Source: Magnolia sinica (Eukaryota; Streptophyta; Magnoliopsida; Magnoliales; Magnoliaceae). Taken from it: a DNA stretch of 64,000 nt. A program made the translations under genes and the position numbers. Where the stretch lies: the NCBI RefSeq assembly GCF_029962835.1, contig NC_080577.1, positions 5,022,001 to 5,086,000 of the forward strand. The letters are read 5' to 3'. Below the pieces are notes generated by a model. That model ran no database searches, had not been told where the DNA came from, and worked only from the letters and a program-made list of their open reading frames with translations. Below, in pieces: positions 34,191 to 47,182 of this stretch (the first letter of the stretch is position 1; each line of letters opens with the position of its first letter).

Positions 34191-37100
34191 CCCGTACGGT
34201 ACCGTGGTAGGTGGCACCGTACCGTACCCTAACGAATCCATGTATGATGTACGTTAGCCTCACACGCATCGCACCGTTCTAGACTAGAAAATATGTGGGA
34301 CATCTGAGCCGTGCATAAGCTAGCCCTCACTTTGACGATGATCTAGCCGAATATCAGGAGGTCCACCCCTACATGAAAAGAACGGACAGATTTCGAAGAC
34401 TTGAAAATGATCCACATTCAACCAACGAGCAGCCCACCTGATGAGTGGACCTGCTTGAGTGCATGTAGGTCCAGACTCCAGACGAACCAAAACCTGTAAA
34501 GCGGGACCTACTTTTGGTCACGTACAACCGTTGCATCTGATATGACCAACCATTCATCAAGCATGTGATACACTCGTGGGAAAGAAATGGCTGTATTGAA
34601 AGTTCGCCTAGAGGCGTTGCATCTGATACATATTGCAATACATTGGACGAGGCCGGACCCACGATAGAGCTCTACAGGTTGAGCTTAATTTATGAGGATG
34701 TGTGAGGCTTGCTCTGATGTGTGGGCCCTCACGTTCTTGGCATAGATGGACGTTTGAGGCCTAAACTAGGTTTTGATTCAACTGTGATGTAGAGAGGACT
34801 GCTGATGCATTCTTGGCATAGATTTATCAAAAGAAGCCAAGAGGAAATTCGAAGTAGTATGTCAAAACTGAGCTCTATTCTATGTAAAACATGATGTAAT
34901 TATGCCCTAAGTGTATTTAGTTTGAAGAAATTCATTCTAGATATGGAAAAATAGTCGTTCAAAGTGTTGACCGTAAAATAACAGATACTTTCAATTTGAA
35001 CAACGTTAAGAGACGCATGACCTTTCCATCTTCATGCAACGGTGCTTTTGATGTCAACCGACTGGCTCCGGTCGAAAGCGTTTGTTTCGCAAAAAATCAC
35101 ACATCTGCTGTATTAAAATCGAGATTTTATAATAAAATTACTATTTTTGATAATTTGCGTTTCTATCATCTCTCTCTTTTCTTGTAGGTTTAGAATTTTT
35201 TGTATTTTTTAGAAGTTGCTTATAATAATGTTAGGAGTTTTACGATAAAACTTTATACAACGTTTCTATTTTGACTAATTTAGTTATTGGTAGAAATTTT
35301 GCTATTTCAGGTTATTTTTATTTAAATTTGCATTTCGGGTCTTATATTTAAGTAACGTAATGGAGCAATCCAAGATTATCATGCAATAAAATTGCACAAA
35401 TTTTCTCTCTTATATATTGTAGATTCTTGAACTTGCGTTGTAAATTCAAGGTCTTGACTTCTTAAGAGAGAGAGTGATCTTCTTCACTGTGATTTCAACC
35501 TCTTTATGTCAAAATGGCAGTTAATGTTTTGTGTTTGGATGTGCTTTTTAAACTTGTATCATTTCCTCCTTAAAGGAGCAATGCTAATTACTTTAATAAT
35601 TAATCTTATATTTGAATATTTTAAGTAATGATATATAGATAAAATATAAATAATATGAGAAGATACAAGCATATGGTATTTGCAACTTGGCTAGGTTTTG
35701 AGTGGAGTCATTGAGTTTTAGAAAAGCTCTCTACTACCCAAATGTATTTCTAACCATCTTAACAATGTAAAGATGGAGAACCTAATCTCAATATACTAGT
35801 TTTATTATGGCTAAGTATAAAGAGAGTGACGGTGGAGGAATTTTATGATCCTCACACCATGGTAGGTTCTCACTTTGGATGGCCTGTGAAATCTCATATG
35901 GAAAACCCTTACATGTTAATTGAAGCATGAGCTACACCTGTAGAGTACAAACCGAAATGATGCTATTTGATACTCTGCTAGGTTTTTAAAATATAGGGCT
36001 CATGAGTTACCCTTATTAGGACTCATGAAAACACACGGAGCAGAACGAAGCAAAGCAATCACAATCACACAAATAAACCCAAACAAAGAATAATTCAAAT
36101 TTTAAGTGAAAAAACCCCTGCAGTAAAAAATCATGGCACGAAATAATGAGTAATGCACTATAAAAGTAATATTATAAGAGATAGATGATCTTATCAATTC
36201 AAACCTCTCAAATCTCCTTTGAATCCCTAGCAATGCCCTTGAACCCTTAAAAATAACTTAGAAAGTCATAATCCCTGCTTAATCCTGATTACATCCGATA
36301 TATATATATATATATATATATAATATCACAACAAGAATAGGAAACAAATCGTGCACTTATATAATTTTGCGTGCATCTTCGATGGGATCGACATCCATCG
36401 AAGACCTGTGGATGACATCGAAACCTCCTTCAATGCGATCGAGTGGTAGCCCTAAAACTATCCATCAATCAAATATGATTTTTTTTTTTTAGATTTTCTC
36501 AATTGGATCGAGCATTTGTCAATTACATCTACTCGATAAGATTGAGTTGTCTGTTGATGTCATTGACAGACATAGTTACAAATAAATTTAAGACATCGAT
36601 AACAACCCCATTTGATACTCTAGTTGGCTTGATATGCAAGCACCTAGAAATGTACACTTGACATTTATTAACTTGAAAAAATTGGAATAATTTGTGAAAC
36701 CTATTACTACTAAACTATTGCCAAAAATCAAATTTGTCAAGCAACCCTAACCTTTGATTAGTGGACACTTGTTTGTTGGAATACAATTATTGGATATTTT
36801 CAAGTTTTACCTTCTGATAGTTGCCCACTTATTAATCATTAGTTCAATAATTGTAATTTTTGGTTCATAATACAATTAAATTATTACAGCATTTTTGGAT
36901 TGTTCAGTTTGAAACACTTTTTATCACATGCAATTCTTAAGTGCCTATATATTATGTTATGCATTGTGAAGCATGATAATAAAAGATGTACTGTTCATCC
37001 AGCTAGCACTTTCTTGATTTGAAGGGTAATTTCATAATTTCACATGGTGTTTTACATAAACTCTAGTTCATTTGAGGTAACATGTATATTTTCTTTTGAG

Positions 37101-37740
37101 AGCTGCTTCACTTTTTTTTCTTTTTTCTTTTTCCTTTTTTTAGAATTTGAGTATAATGGATTAGTGTGAATTCATGAACCTAATAAAAGATAACAATGTA
37201 AATCTTTGTGTTATAATTTGCATCTTTTTTATGTTTTCTTTTGATTTCAATATTGTTGTGTGTAGTGGAGAAGGGATATCTTTTCCCGACATATCATCCA
37301 TCACACATTCACACTCCGCAATAATAACAGAAATTTCCTCCATTGAGTTTTCACTCTTATCATTATGTAAATTTTTGCACATGCTTTGGGCCACCTAAGG
37401 TATGAAAATAGTTAAATTGTGTAGGCTTAAAACCTAATCATAATTACTAAACAGATGAACTACCTAGATCTCATGCACATTCTCCATTCTTATTAGGAAG
37501 CCACAAACTATCATGCAAAGTACTATGAAATTACTTAATTATTCGTAATGTGTAAAGCCTGAATTCACTCTAACTCACTCTAATTAAGGAGTATTGGACA
37601 TTTAATGCCAAGTAAATTACTTAGATAACCTTAAATACCATAATGAAAAGGGTAATTTTGTATGTTCACTGTTCTATTGTAAGATTACTTAAATCTCTTC
37701 AATAAATACTAGTTCTCCAAGAAAATATGTTGGTCTCATG
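34191..37740. other. Gene-free DNA with degraded retrotransposon-like sequence
   Basis: Mostly AT-rich. 35990–36610 reads, on the minus strand, like a worn copia-type LTR region (pyrimidine-rich runs, CTGCAGGGGTTTTTTCAC), but I found no paired LTR or duplication. An AT microsatellite is at 36299–36321. The short open frames show no domain. Confidence 0.35.
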
Positions 37741-37890
37741 GAAACCATTAGGGATTTTAACTTATCCTTGCCAAATTTCGAAGAATTAGATGGTATTCTC
37801 GAGCAAGCCTTCTATTTGGTAGGTAACATCAATGAAGCTACCATGAAGTGTATGAACTTAGAAGTGGAGAGCAAATTGAAGAAAGTGTAA
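37741..37890 (+). pseudogene. atpB: Nuclear fragment of plastid atpB (3' end)
   Basis: 50 codons match the C-terminus of the plastid ATP synthase beta subunit: ETIRDFNL, then [19 protein letters not shown] and [11 protein letters not shown], ending close to where atpB normally stops. The changes inside it (for example CMNLE where plastid copies have AMNLE, and NFEE where they have SGE) and the isolated 150-bp length show it is a dead nuclear plastid insertion (NUPT) and not a gene. Confidence 0.85.
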
Positions 37891-39937
37891 GATCCTATGC
37901 GAGGATATTTTTGTAAAACTTAAAAGGATGGAAGAAATAGAAACTTTTTAGAATGCTATTGGATGTTTGCAAAAGAAGTTTCTAGAATCCTGATATTTTA
38001 TTATGTTTTATATTATTATAAGCTGATATCATTACGTAAACTCCTCTACCTCGGGTTGATAATCTTGATTGAACAAAAACCCTAATCTATACCATTAACC
38101 CTAATTCAAACCCTGATCTATGCCCTTAGTTCTGATCCAAACTCTTAACCTCAAGTTAAACCTGAATCCAAACCTTAAACCTTAAATTCAAACCCTAAAA
38201 ACCCAATTAACCCAATCGCAATTACGTGACAGAACCTAAAAGTTGGTCGTGAACCCGAACTTCAAGAACAACCTAACCTATAAAGTCAACCCCTGAGTTA
38301 ACCCATTTTGTCAACTCAACCATTCATTCATCCCTCTCACGCTACCTGAGACGCTTACGGCATAAATCTAAATAGAACAAATGATAAACATTTCACGCTT
38401 GAAAAGAATTTCAGGAGTAAAGTATTTACAACTTTATATTTAGGGACATCCAGATCACCATTAGCTTTGTTAAGCAGTACAAATGTTGGTCATTTATAAT
38501 TGAGAAATACACCATGTTCTTAGAGCACTTTAAGTTACATTGTTCCCAGTTGTATGAGTTCACATGTACAGTCCAATTGATTGATCCTAACCATCCATCA
38601 AGTCAAGATCACAATTCACGGAATACCATTAGAAAAATCACATTGATTGGACGGTCTTATCTGTCCTTGATCTAACCTTATTTTTTAGCCATCCACTTTC
38701 CAAGCTGTGGATGAGGCAGTAAGGATTGCCTATCAAAAGTAATTCTTAAGAATCATAGCCAATCTATGATGAGCCTAATAAACACAAGGATCAAATTGTT
38801 GATTAGGCCTATTTTCGCATAAATAATCTTGACTATCAATATTAAATGCTATTGATCATATGGTTAAGATCATTGGATCAGATTGATTTATTTCAGGGTG
38901 GCCCATGAAATGAGTGTTGAACCTAATGAATCGTGTAGATAACTAAATATCCAATGCATTTGGTAGCACTTCTCATTTGTTAATGGGACGACTTCTTTTG
39001 ATAATGCTTTAGCCGGCACTCACCCACCAAAAAAGAAATGCCCTCACATCTCCCACGGCCCCACCATCTAAGCCGTTGGATGGAATCCATCCCATTTGTT
39101 TAAAACGAAAATCGAACACGGGTAGGCAAGGCACCACAAGTGGTATCCTATCATCTTTCCGGTCAACATGCCACTTGTACAGTACATCGGTATCATGAAA
39201 GTGGTAGTCCCCACCATGAAGATCGTTGGCACGAGAATGAGGCCAATCTACTCATCAGGTGGGCTACACTTTTGGAATCAATGAACAACCGACTACATGA
39301 CTCAACAAGCTTGTGTGGCCAACCTTGTGAACCCAGCAGCCTCATTTTCAAGAAGGGTAATCTTCAAAATGGGATCTATAGTTTGCACGGTACTGATTTA
39401 CTACACGAGTGGCAGGTCGGCTGTAAAGATGGTACACCACAGTCGCCCACAGGTGATAAGTTTCTCTTTTAAATTAGGAACTTCTAAAAACATGCATGGC
39501 GTGTGAAAACTCCTCTGTTTCTACTTTATAAATAAATAAATAAATAAATAATTCGTGAACATCTCCCCTCTATTTATTAATACATATATCTATCCCATGT
39601 TTTAAAGATTCTTGGAAGATGCAATAAAATGATACGTTGACCGTTTTACCTATCTCGTATACAAATAATTCTAGGCTTGTGGCCCACCTTACCTTAGTGC
39701 ATGCATATCATCCAACAAGTTTAGCATAGTTGTTTCACCTTAAAAATGGGACACCCAAAAAGTCAAGTTGATCCAACCATGGGTGGCCCACCATGTGAAT
39801 TTGGTGGTTTCTTGGATGATTAGCCATTGTTTTCTAGGGTGCGGCCCACCTGATTATTCAAGCATAATTTTTTAGACGTCCATTTTCGTGGTGGATGGAC
39901 CGTTTATCCACTGGACCGTGAAACAAACTCCTAGACG
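37891..39937. other. Gene-free DNA with a MITE copy
   Basis: 38085–38210 has scattered AACCCTAA-like runs without regular spacing. 38501–38974 is a diverged copy of the 32214–32738 MITE: TTCTTAGAGCAC...TTGTTCCCAGTTG on the left, GTAGCACTTCTC on the right. The open frame at 39140–39472 has no domain I know. Confidence 0.4.
38501..38974. mobile_element. Diverged copy of the 32214–32738 MITE
   Basis: Shares the AGAGCAC..TAAGTTA..GTTCCCAGTTG left end and the internal TTGATTGGACGGTC and GGCCCATGAAATG blocks. The flanks ATTTATAAT and ATTTGTTAA match at 6 of 9. Confidence 0.55.
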
Positions 39938-40440
39938 ATGTAACTCACTACACTTAGCCTACTGAGTAAACTATGCCAGGTCCACCATGATTTATGTATT
40001 TTATCTGTTCCGTCCATCCAATTTCCAAGATAATTTTAGTGCTTGAGCCCAAAAATGAAGCATATGAAATGTGCAAATGGACCACACCACAGGAAACAGT
40101 TGAATTGAACTTTCACCGTTGAAATTTTCTTGTGTGCCACGGAAGTTTTCGATGAAGATTATATTTGTATTTTCCGTTCATCCATGTCTATATGATCATA
40201 TGAACATGTTGGATGACAAATAAGCATTACTGTGGGGCCTAAAAAGGTTTCAACGGTGGAAATCATTATCCCCACTGTTACCTGTGGTATGATCCTCTTG
40301 ATCTTTGGATATGCTTAAGTTTGGACTCAACCCGTTAAATTAGATGGAAAAACGGATGGACGGCGTGGATAGATCACATACATTCAAGGTGAGCCCAACT
40401 GAGTTTATTGAGTACGATATGAGCGTACCGAGCAATTCCA
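39938..40440. mobile_element. Fold-back MITE, same family as 2900–3423
   Basis: The left arm TAACTCACTACACTTAGCCTACTGAGTAAAC and the right arm GAGTTTATTGAGTACGATATG, with GGATGGACGGCGTGGATAGATCACATACATTCAAGGTG, pair with the same blocks in the intron copy at 2900–3423, in reverse order. Confidence 0.55.
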
Positions 40441-43400
40441 TTTCAGACGATGGTACTTTTTGTTTCAGATTTCTACGGCCATTCTTTCTAAGAAAGGGGA
40501 GGTAATTGCAATATTCCAAAACAGAGGGCGGATTTTGGCTACTCTCATAAAACCGTGGGAAGTGTTTACTATTATCCCTTCCTTTTTTTTTTATTTTAAA
40601 AATATTCTGGATGTGGAATTGCAGGGTCCGGATGTATGAGACCGTGAACATTATCCCTGTGCATCCATTTTGCAAAAGTGGGGCCTACAAAGTTGATCCA
40701 GATCGTTGATCGGATTCAACAAACCTGGATTGAGGACATCCACCAATCTATGATTGTTGTTTTGGGTTCCAACAATTAGAGTCGTCTATTCTTGGGAATT
40801 TTCTGGTCATCAAACATTCACTGATGAACGGTCGAGATCCACAAACTATGGACCCCATATGCAATAACATAGGCATACTAAAACCATTCACGTTTGTACC
40901 TGTTTAGATTTATTCAATGAACCTAACCTCCAAATCATTCTTTTTCTGAATTTTGGACTGTCTACATTTTTCATTTATGATGGTCCACTAGATATTGACT
41001 AGTCAGCCAACAAGAAAATTAAATCAATGTAAATTTCAGTTTAAGAGCCATTCAAATAGCATCCATTATTTTTGTACCTTGGTTGGAGTTAATTGCATGC
41101 CACTTGTACAATTTCATCAACTATCAATTCGTCAAAAAGCTTTACTAGTCATGAATAAGATGTCTTCTGGGTGGAGAGTCTGTCTCATTGCTTTTAAATT
41201 ACTTTAGGCTCTCACTATCTCTCTTTTAACCTTTATACCGACTTCTAATAATGCATTTATATTTATTTATCTAAAGCTTATTAGGTAGAGAAGTACAATA
41301 GCTTCGGCTCATTAAGTGAGTCAACTGATCGTAATCAATGGACAACTGAGGGCCTAACTCAATAAACACATATGGCTTACTTAGGATGGATCCCCGTTTA
41401 ATTACTTTTACATAATGCTAAAATCATATATTAATTAAAGGCACATGAAATCAAAGGTAAAAATATTTCGGTGATTTGAAGATTATTCCATATTTACTGC
41501 CACATATCCATAATTTTTTGATGGACAGGAAGCAAAAATTATACATTTTAATACATCATAAGTTAAAATGTCATCTACAAGATTTATCCACATTCAAGTA
41601 ACCGATACAAGCTAATTGAAAGGATCTTCAATGGTATTATATGTATTACTATATTGAGATTTGTTGTTGTTGGATTTTGATTAACAAGTATGATTGATCT
41701 AGAACTACACCCTATGATGGACCTGCAAAAACTAGTGAAGATATGAGCAGCGTGCGGGTGTTGGTGGTTGGCTGTGAATCCTTGGATGCCATCTTGACCG
41801 TGTAAACTAAGGTTTAGATCTCATGTTTTTCTTCTCCTTCTTCTTCCTCTTTTTATTTATTTATTTATTTATTTATTTTTGATTTAGTATGGTTGTATAT
41901 ATAAAGTTTCGGAGGAGGTTCCGCACTTCCGTCTCTTCATGTGCTGCATTCGAGTCCCTATTTTGATGGGATTCCTATCTCAAGGTAATTTTCGGCTAAG
42001 TCCGAATCTGTCAAAGCGATCTTCGACTGAGATCAAGTTGGATCCCTCTCTTCCACATCAGGAGCGAGATCTTTTCCAGATTACTCATATTGCTACTTTA
42101 GCAATGGTTGACTTGGTAAGCTCGAAATGATAGGGAGCTCGAGGTTCGAGTTCCTTACAAGTTCTTTACCCGTGTTGTAGACATTTTTAATAGGGCGAGT
42201 CCTCTCTTACCGAGCTCTGTCCTCTTATGGCTCAATTCGACAACTCATTCATAAGTCGTAGAACTCATCCTGTGTTGATGGCCCTTTTACTTAGACTTCA
42301 ATCGCCTCTACTCGAAAAGTTTTACTCAGTTGAAAGGCATATCACTCCTCCTGTAAAGGATCAATTCAGTTTTTGCCACAATAGATTTAATTAAAAATGA
42401 ATAAACAAACAAACATAAATAATTAAATAGCTTATTAGTGGTCATTAATGTTGAGTTTAATAAAAATATCCAATGGACTAAAATTAACGAACACAGCAAT
42501 CACATGTTTTTTTTTAAAAGATATAAACACTAATCACATGTTATGAATACTTGGATATTAATTTTCCAATTGGATACTTAAAACAAAGTTGTAGATACCA
42601 CTTTTATGCTATCTGATCCATATATATCAAGTGCCATGCCCTACCAAAGTATCACCGTAGTAATTGTGTTGCACGTGTGATACCTACGTGTGGTGTTGTA
42701 CCCATCCACAACCAGGCAATATGATATGAACTGACTTAAGACCGACCCAAACCGACCAGAAATCAGTTACGACTCGATGAGCACCCAAACTGAGTGAGTT
42801 GGGTCTGAGGCCTCATATTATGGTGCCAGTGCCAAACCCGTCGGGACCCGAGCATGATTCCTTATGCGGGTCCTGATTCGGGTACACGCTAGGACCCAAT
42901 CAAGATCCAAATTTAACCAGAAAAAACAAATATAAGGAAGCTTCACATGCAACCATTGGTATAATTTTCGCATGGCCTCGGATGATGATGATGATGATCA
43001 AAACCACCTGATGGACGGTCCAGATTATTGTACCAGATATCCACTCGAGCGAGGCAATGGATCCTTCGCTCAAACCAAGGCAAAACCTCTCCAGTAACAA
43101 CAGCCACTCATGAATGTGGACGAAAAGGTTCCATCTCATCAACATATAGGCTGCAGGCAGGATTGATGGCTACGGTTCATGGCCCACCTCTTTTCACGCA
43201 TGCACTTCGTTGTAATCGATTGAAATAACAAAAATCAATCAAGCGTCCTTTTGTAAGTTGGACCGCTAAAATTACCAAGGGGCCTTATGTGATACATGAC
43301 GGCACATTTCCACACATTACTCCGAGTTTCAATTATTATGAGTGGGGCCCACGGTTCGGTATCCAAACCGCTGATATTTATGGAGGGACTAGTCTTAAAC

Positions 43401-43790
43401 AATATCATCGATTTGAAATTTTAAACCATTCAACCTTGTGAGAGAGTTAATACCATAGATATAACAACTGTTCAAATTCAAAAGAAAAAAGGTCTAGATA
43501 TTATTAGCTGGGAAGTTCCAATGTAGGAGATCTTAGGCGCGTGCTCTATCCACCGTGGGCCTCAATAGATCAATGATCTGGATCACCGAATCGTGGGCAT
43601 CACTTATCACACGTATGCATTGTGCAAAGGGTCACGAACAATCGAATTCATCAATTGCCAAACATTTCAAAACGGGTTCCTTCGGTAGTTTGGACTCCGG
43701 CGGAAAGATAAAACCGCAGGTCGCTCTCAGGCGGGTAGACTTTCTGCCGGACCCGAATTGCCTGTGCCCCCATCACTAGAAAGTTGCTAG
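40441..43790. other. Gene-free DNA with a possible LTR remnant
   Basis: 41940–42370 has GAGCTC-rich, regulatory-looking sequence resembling a worn Ty3/gypsy LTR, but no end or duplication was found. A TTTA microsatellite lies near 41852–41877 and a GAT repeat near 42982–42997. No exon recognised. Confidence 0.3.
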
Positions 43791-44195
43791 AGGCGGAAGC
43801 TATGTGGAGCCCACAGTGATTTCCATGAGATATCTACTCCATCCAGTACTTTGGCAAGCTTACAATAGTACAGGAGGCAAAAACTGAGACAGATAAAAAA
43901 TTCAAGTGGATCACATCAGAGGAAACAGTGGGGATTGAAATCTAACCATTGAAACCTTCGCTGGCCCCACAGAAGTTTCGGATCATGCTCTAATTTATTA
44001 ACCTTTATGAACGGTTTGGATGGCATATAAACATCATGCCGTGCTTAAGGAAGGTTTCAACTGGGCGGTTTCCTGCCGTGGGGCCCAGCTGAGTTGTGGA
44101 TCCGCCTCAATTTTAGGTTAACGTCCCATCGTAGACTTGCAAACTAATGGATGGAGCATCTCACGTAAATCGCGGTGGCCCCACATAGCTTTCGC
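43791..44195. mobile_element. Fold-back MITE
   Basis: The ends AGGCGGAAGCTATGTGG and, reverse-complemented, AGGCGAAAGCTATGTGG are inverted repeats around core blocks such as GGATGGCATATAAACATCATG and GTTGAAACCTTC-like runs. Confidence 0.6.
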
Positions 44196-44696
44196 CTACG
44201 GGTGACACAGGCAACTCGCGTCCCTTTTAACTGTCCATTCACGTGAAGTCGCAGGCTACGTGTCCAGATGGTGGGGCCCATTTGTAGAGTTGTTAATTAA
44301 AAAACTTTCTGTATGTTTTCTTTCATTCACTCAGACGAGGCCACATGTGCCGACCGTACACGTGCATTGGACATTTGACTCGTGCATCAAGTCAGCACGC
44401 TGAGTCATGCCGTAGGCTGTCTGATCATTGATGTCCAAGTTGTGTCCCACGTGTGGATCGCGACTCATTTTCATAACATCTGATCATGGTGGGCCCCATG
44501 TTTTGTACGGACAGGATGTTCCACGTGTGTGATGCGCTGGTCGGTGTAGAATGTAGAAGATTCACGCAGTTAACGGCTGCATCTATTGCCATTGCTATTT
44601 CATTTTAATCCTTATTATTTTCTTCTCCCACCTGCGGCGCAACGCAAGGACACGCCATTGTCGAAATTTTATAAGGGCTCCGTCGCGCGTAGGCGC

Positions 44697-45209
44697 GGAA
44701 GCGGATTGCCTGTGACCCCAGGCACAAACATATTCCTGTACCAGGGGATGTGTGGGACCCACAGAAATGTCTGTAACAAATCATCTCCGTCCATCTGTTT
44801 TGAAAGACCACGGTAGGATATGATTATAAAAATCAGGCAGATCTAAAACTCATGTGGGCCATACCACAGGAAAGAGTAGGGATTGAACGCCTGGGGGTGA
44901 CAGAAGTTTTATATAAGGATGATATCTGTATCTATAGTTTATCTGAGTAGTAATAACCTCATGAACGGTTTGGATGGCATATAATCATCATGGTCAGCTG
45001 CAGGAAGGTTTCAACGGTCTATGTTTCCGTTACAAGCGTTTCGTTGGTGTGACGCACATGACTTCTGTGCCTTCCTGATTTTTATATTATAGTCTATCAT
45101 GGTCTTTTAAAAAGATGGACGGAGTGGATTTGTCACGTATATCTCTGTAGATCCCACACAGCCCTGGCATAGGTATATCTATACGCCTGTACACAGGCAA
45201 TCCACTTCC
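44697..45209. mobile_element. Fold-back MITE
   Basis: The ends GGAAGCGGATTGCCTGTG and, reverse-complemented, GGAAGTGGATTGCCTGTG are inverted repeats, continuing with GGATGTGTGGGACCCACAGA / GGCTGTGTGGGATCTACAGA. Most complete member of the subgroup that includes 30030–30470 and 55774–56100. Confidence 0.7.
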
Positions 45210-46230
45210 GGCACGTAGCTATCTTTTTTGCCAAATTCGTTGATAGCACCAGCAACATAATTTGTTGAAACAGTATCATAACTTATGGCACGGGTTTGTA
45301 TATGATCACTTTACTGTTTGGGATGTACCATCTGCATTTTACGCAACAGACCAACGGTCTAGATTATCGAAATATGGGCCTGCTTGTTATACCGAAGTCG
45401 CCTGTTCGCACCCTGGAAATACGCGGGCTACGTGCCATGGAATTCCTCAATTACCAAACAACATTTGAAAACGAGGGGGAGAAAACGTCAAATGTGAGTC
45501 TTACGTGTGGAGGGTACCGGAATTGTCTTCAGCACTTGCTTTAGCATTGCGTGAAACACCCAATCTCTTTGGGCCCACCTTGTTGTATGTTAAAAATCCA
45601 CTCCGTCTATAAGTTCAGAATCATTATACACATCGTACCAAAATAAGATAATCCTGATAGAAAAATTGGGTGGATCACATCAATGAGAATAATGTAAAAT
45701 TGCTATTAAAAATCCACTCCTTGATGTGGCCTTTCTGGGTTTTGGATAGGCTGAATTTTTTTGCATATCTTCATCATACTGGTGAATTAAACCTAATTAA
45801 CAAGATTGATGGACTGTACACACTGTTTGGTCACCACGCAAATCTATGGTTGGCATCCCACCAAAATTTCCCCTGTGGTGTACCCTACACAAGTTGTGGA
45901 TCCGTATGATTTTTTTTTCCAAGGTCTATTATCAAGGATAGAACATGATGAACGGATTGGATATTAGATATTCAATCTGATGGATTTCGTGGAACTTGAT
46001 GTGTTACGCGCTAGGTAAAACAGGTGATGTAGACGATTCCGGTCTGTTTAGACTTTAGAGGTAGGGCCTGAACCCATTACCGGGATTACAACGAGAGTTG
46101 CACTCACGTGGTTCGACTTTTTGCCGTTGATTCACATGAACTTCTCTACTGGTGGGGCCCACTATTTAGTCTAGTAGTGTTGTTATTCAAATAATTATTG
46201 GCACGTGCTTTTGAACTTGCTCACGTATAG
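45210..46230. other. Gene-free DNA
   Basis: 45600–46010 has blocks resembling 24300–24600 and 47470–47760, an unassigned repeat family. No exon recognised. Confidence 0.35.
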
Positions 46231-46607
46231 GACCCGTGAGAGACCAGGTGGCTACTGGTCCGTGCTCCGTGGGCCCTACCATGATGTATGTATTTTATCC
46301 ACGCCGTCCATCCACTTTTACAGATCATTTCATGGCATTAGCTCAAAAATGAGGCAGATCAAAATATCAAGCGGAGCACACTATAGGAAACCAGTGGTGA
46401 TAGAACGCCCACCGTTGAAAACTTCCCAGGGCCCACTGTAATGCTTATCGACCATCCAACCTGTTGATTAAGTTACATAGACCGGGACGAAAGCAAAAAC
46501 ACAAATATCAGCTTGATCCAAAGCTTTTGTGGCCCCCGAACGGATGGACGACGTGGATAAAACACATCATGGTGGGGCCTAGCAGCGCCAGTAGGCAATC
46601 CGCATCC
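46231..46607. mobile_element. Fold-back MITE
   Basis: The core is clear: GGGCCCTACCATGATGTATG, CCACGCCGTCCATCC, then in the other arm GGATGGACGACGTGGATAAAAC and CATCATGGTGGGGCC. The right end carries GCAATCCGCATCC, the family's terminal motif. The left terminus is uncertain. Confidence 0.55.
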
Positions 46608-46661
46608 CGCGTGGAGTACATCTGACCCGTTTAAGTTAGTTAAACCTCGTACATGAACAAC

Positions 46662-47182
46662 GGACGCGGATTTCCTGCGAAAGCCTTTCGTAGGAAGTTC
46701 CTGCGCTCGAAACTTAGGTGGGATCTACCGTGATGTTTGTGAGTAATCCACCCCGTCCATACGTTTTTTGAGATCATTTTAGGACTTGAAAACGGAATTG
46801 AGTAGGATCCAAGACTCATGTGGGCCGCACTAGAGGAAAATGAGTGTAGGGAAATTCCTGCCGTTGAAACGTTCCTGCGTCGAAATTGATGTTTATATGC
46901 CATCCATACCGTTTATAACTTGATTCGTACTCGGATAAAATGAAAAAACAAATATTATCCTGATTCAAAGCTTCCGTGGCCACACAAATATTTCTACTGT
47001 TGACATTCAATACTCACGTTTTTGGCACATCTGAGTATTGGATACGGTCTATTTTTGGCCCTAACCCCTAAAATGATCTCACAAAATGGATGAATGGAAT
47101 GGATTTCTCAAAAACATCACATCCACCTAAGTTCCCAGCGCAGGAACTTCCTGCGAAAGGCTTTCGCAGGGAATCCCCGTCC
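46662..47182. mobile_element. Mutator-like MITE with a 9-bp duplication and a hairpin inside each end
   Basis: The ends GGACGCGGATTTCCTGCGAA and, reverse-complemented, GGACGGGGATTCCCTGCGAA are flanked by ATGAACAAC (46653–46661) and ATGACCAAC (47183–47191), 8 of 9 matching. Both ends contain CTGCGAAAGcCTTTCG[TC]AG, itself an inverted repeat, so each terminal repeat can fold alone. Then GAAGTTCCTGCGCT follows on both sides. Confidence 0.8.

Noticed and set aside
35990..36610. Copia LTR
   Set aside because: Only a resemblance; no paired LTR, ends or duplication, so described only as possible remnant.
38085..38210. Telomere-like AACCCTAA runs
   Set aside because: Spacing is irregular and most units are degenerate; more likely low-complexity than an interstitial telomere.
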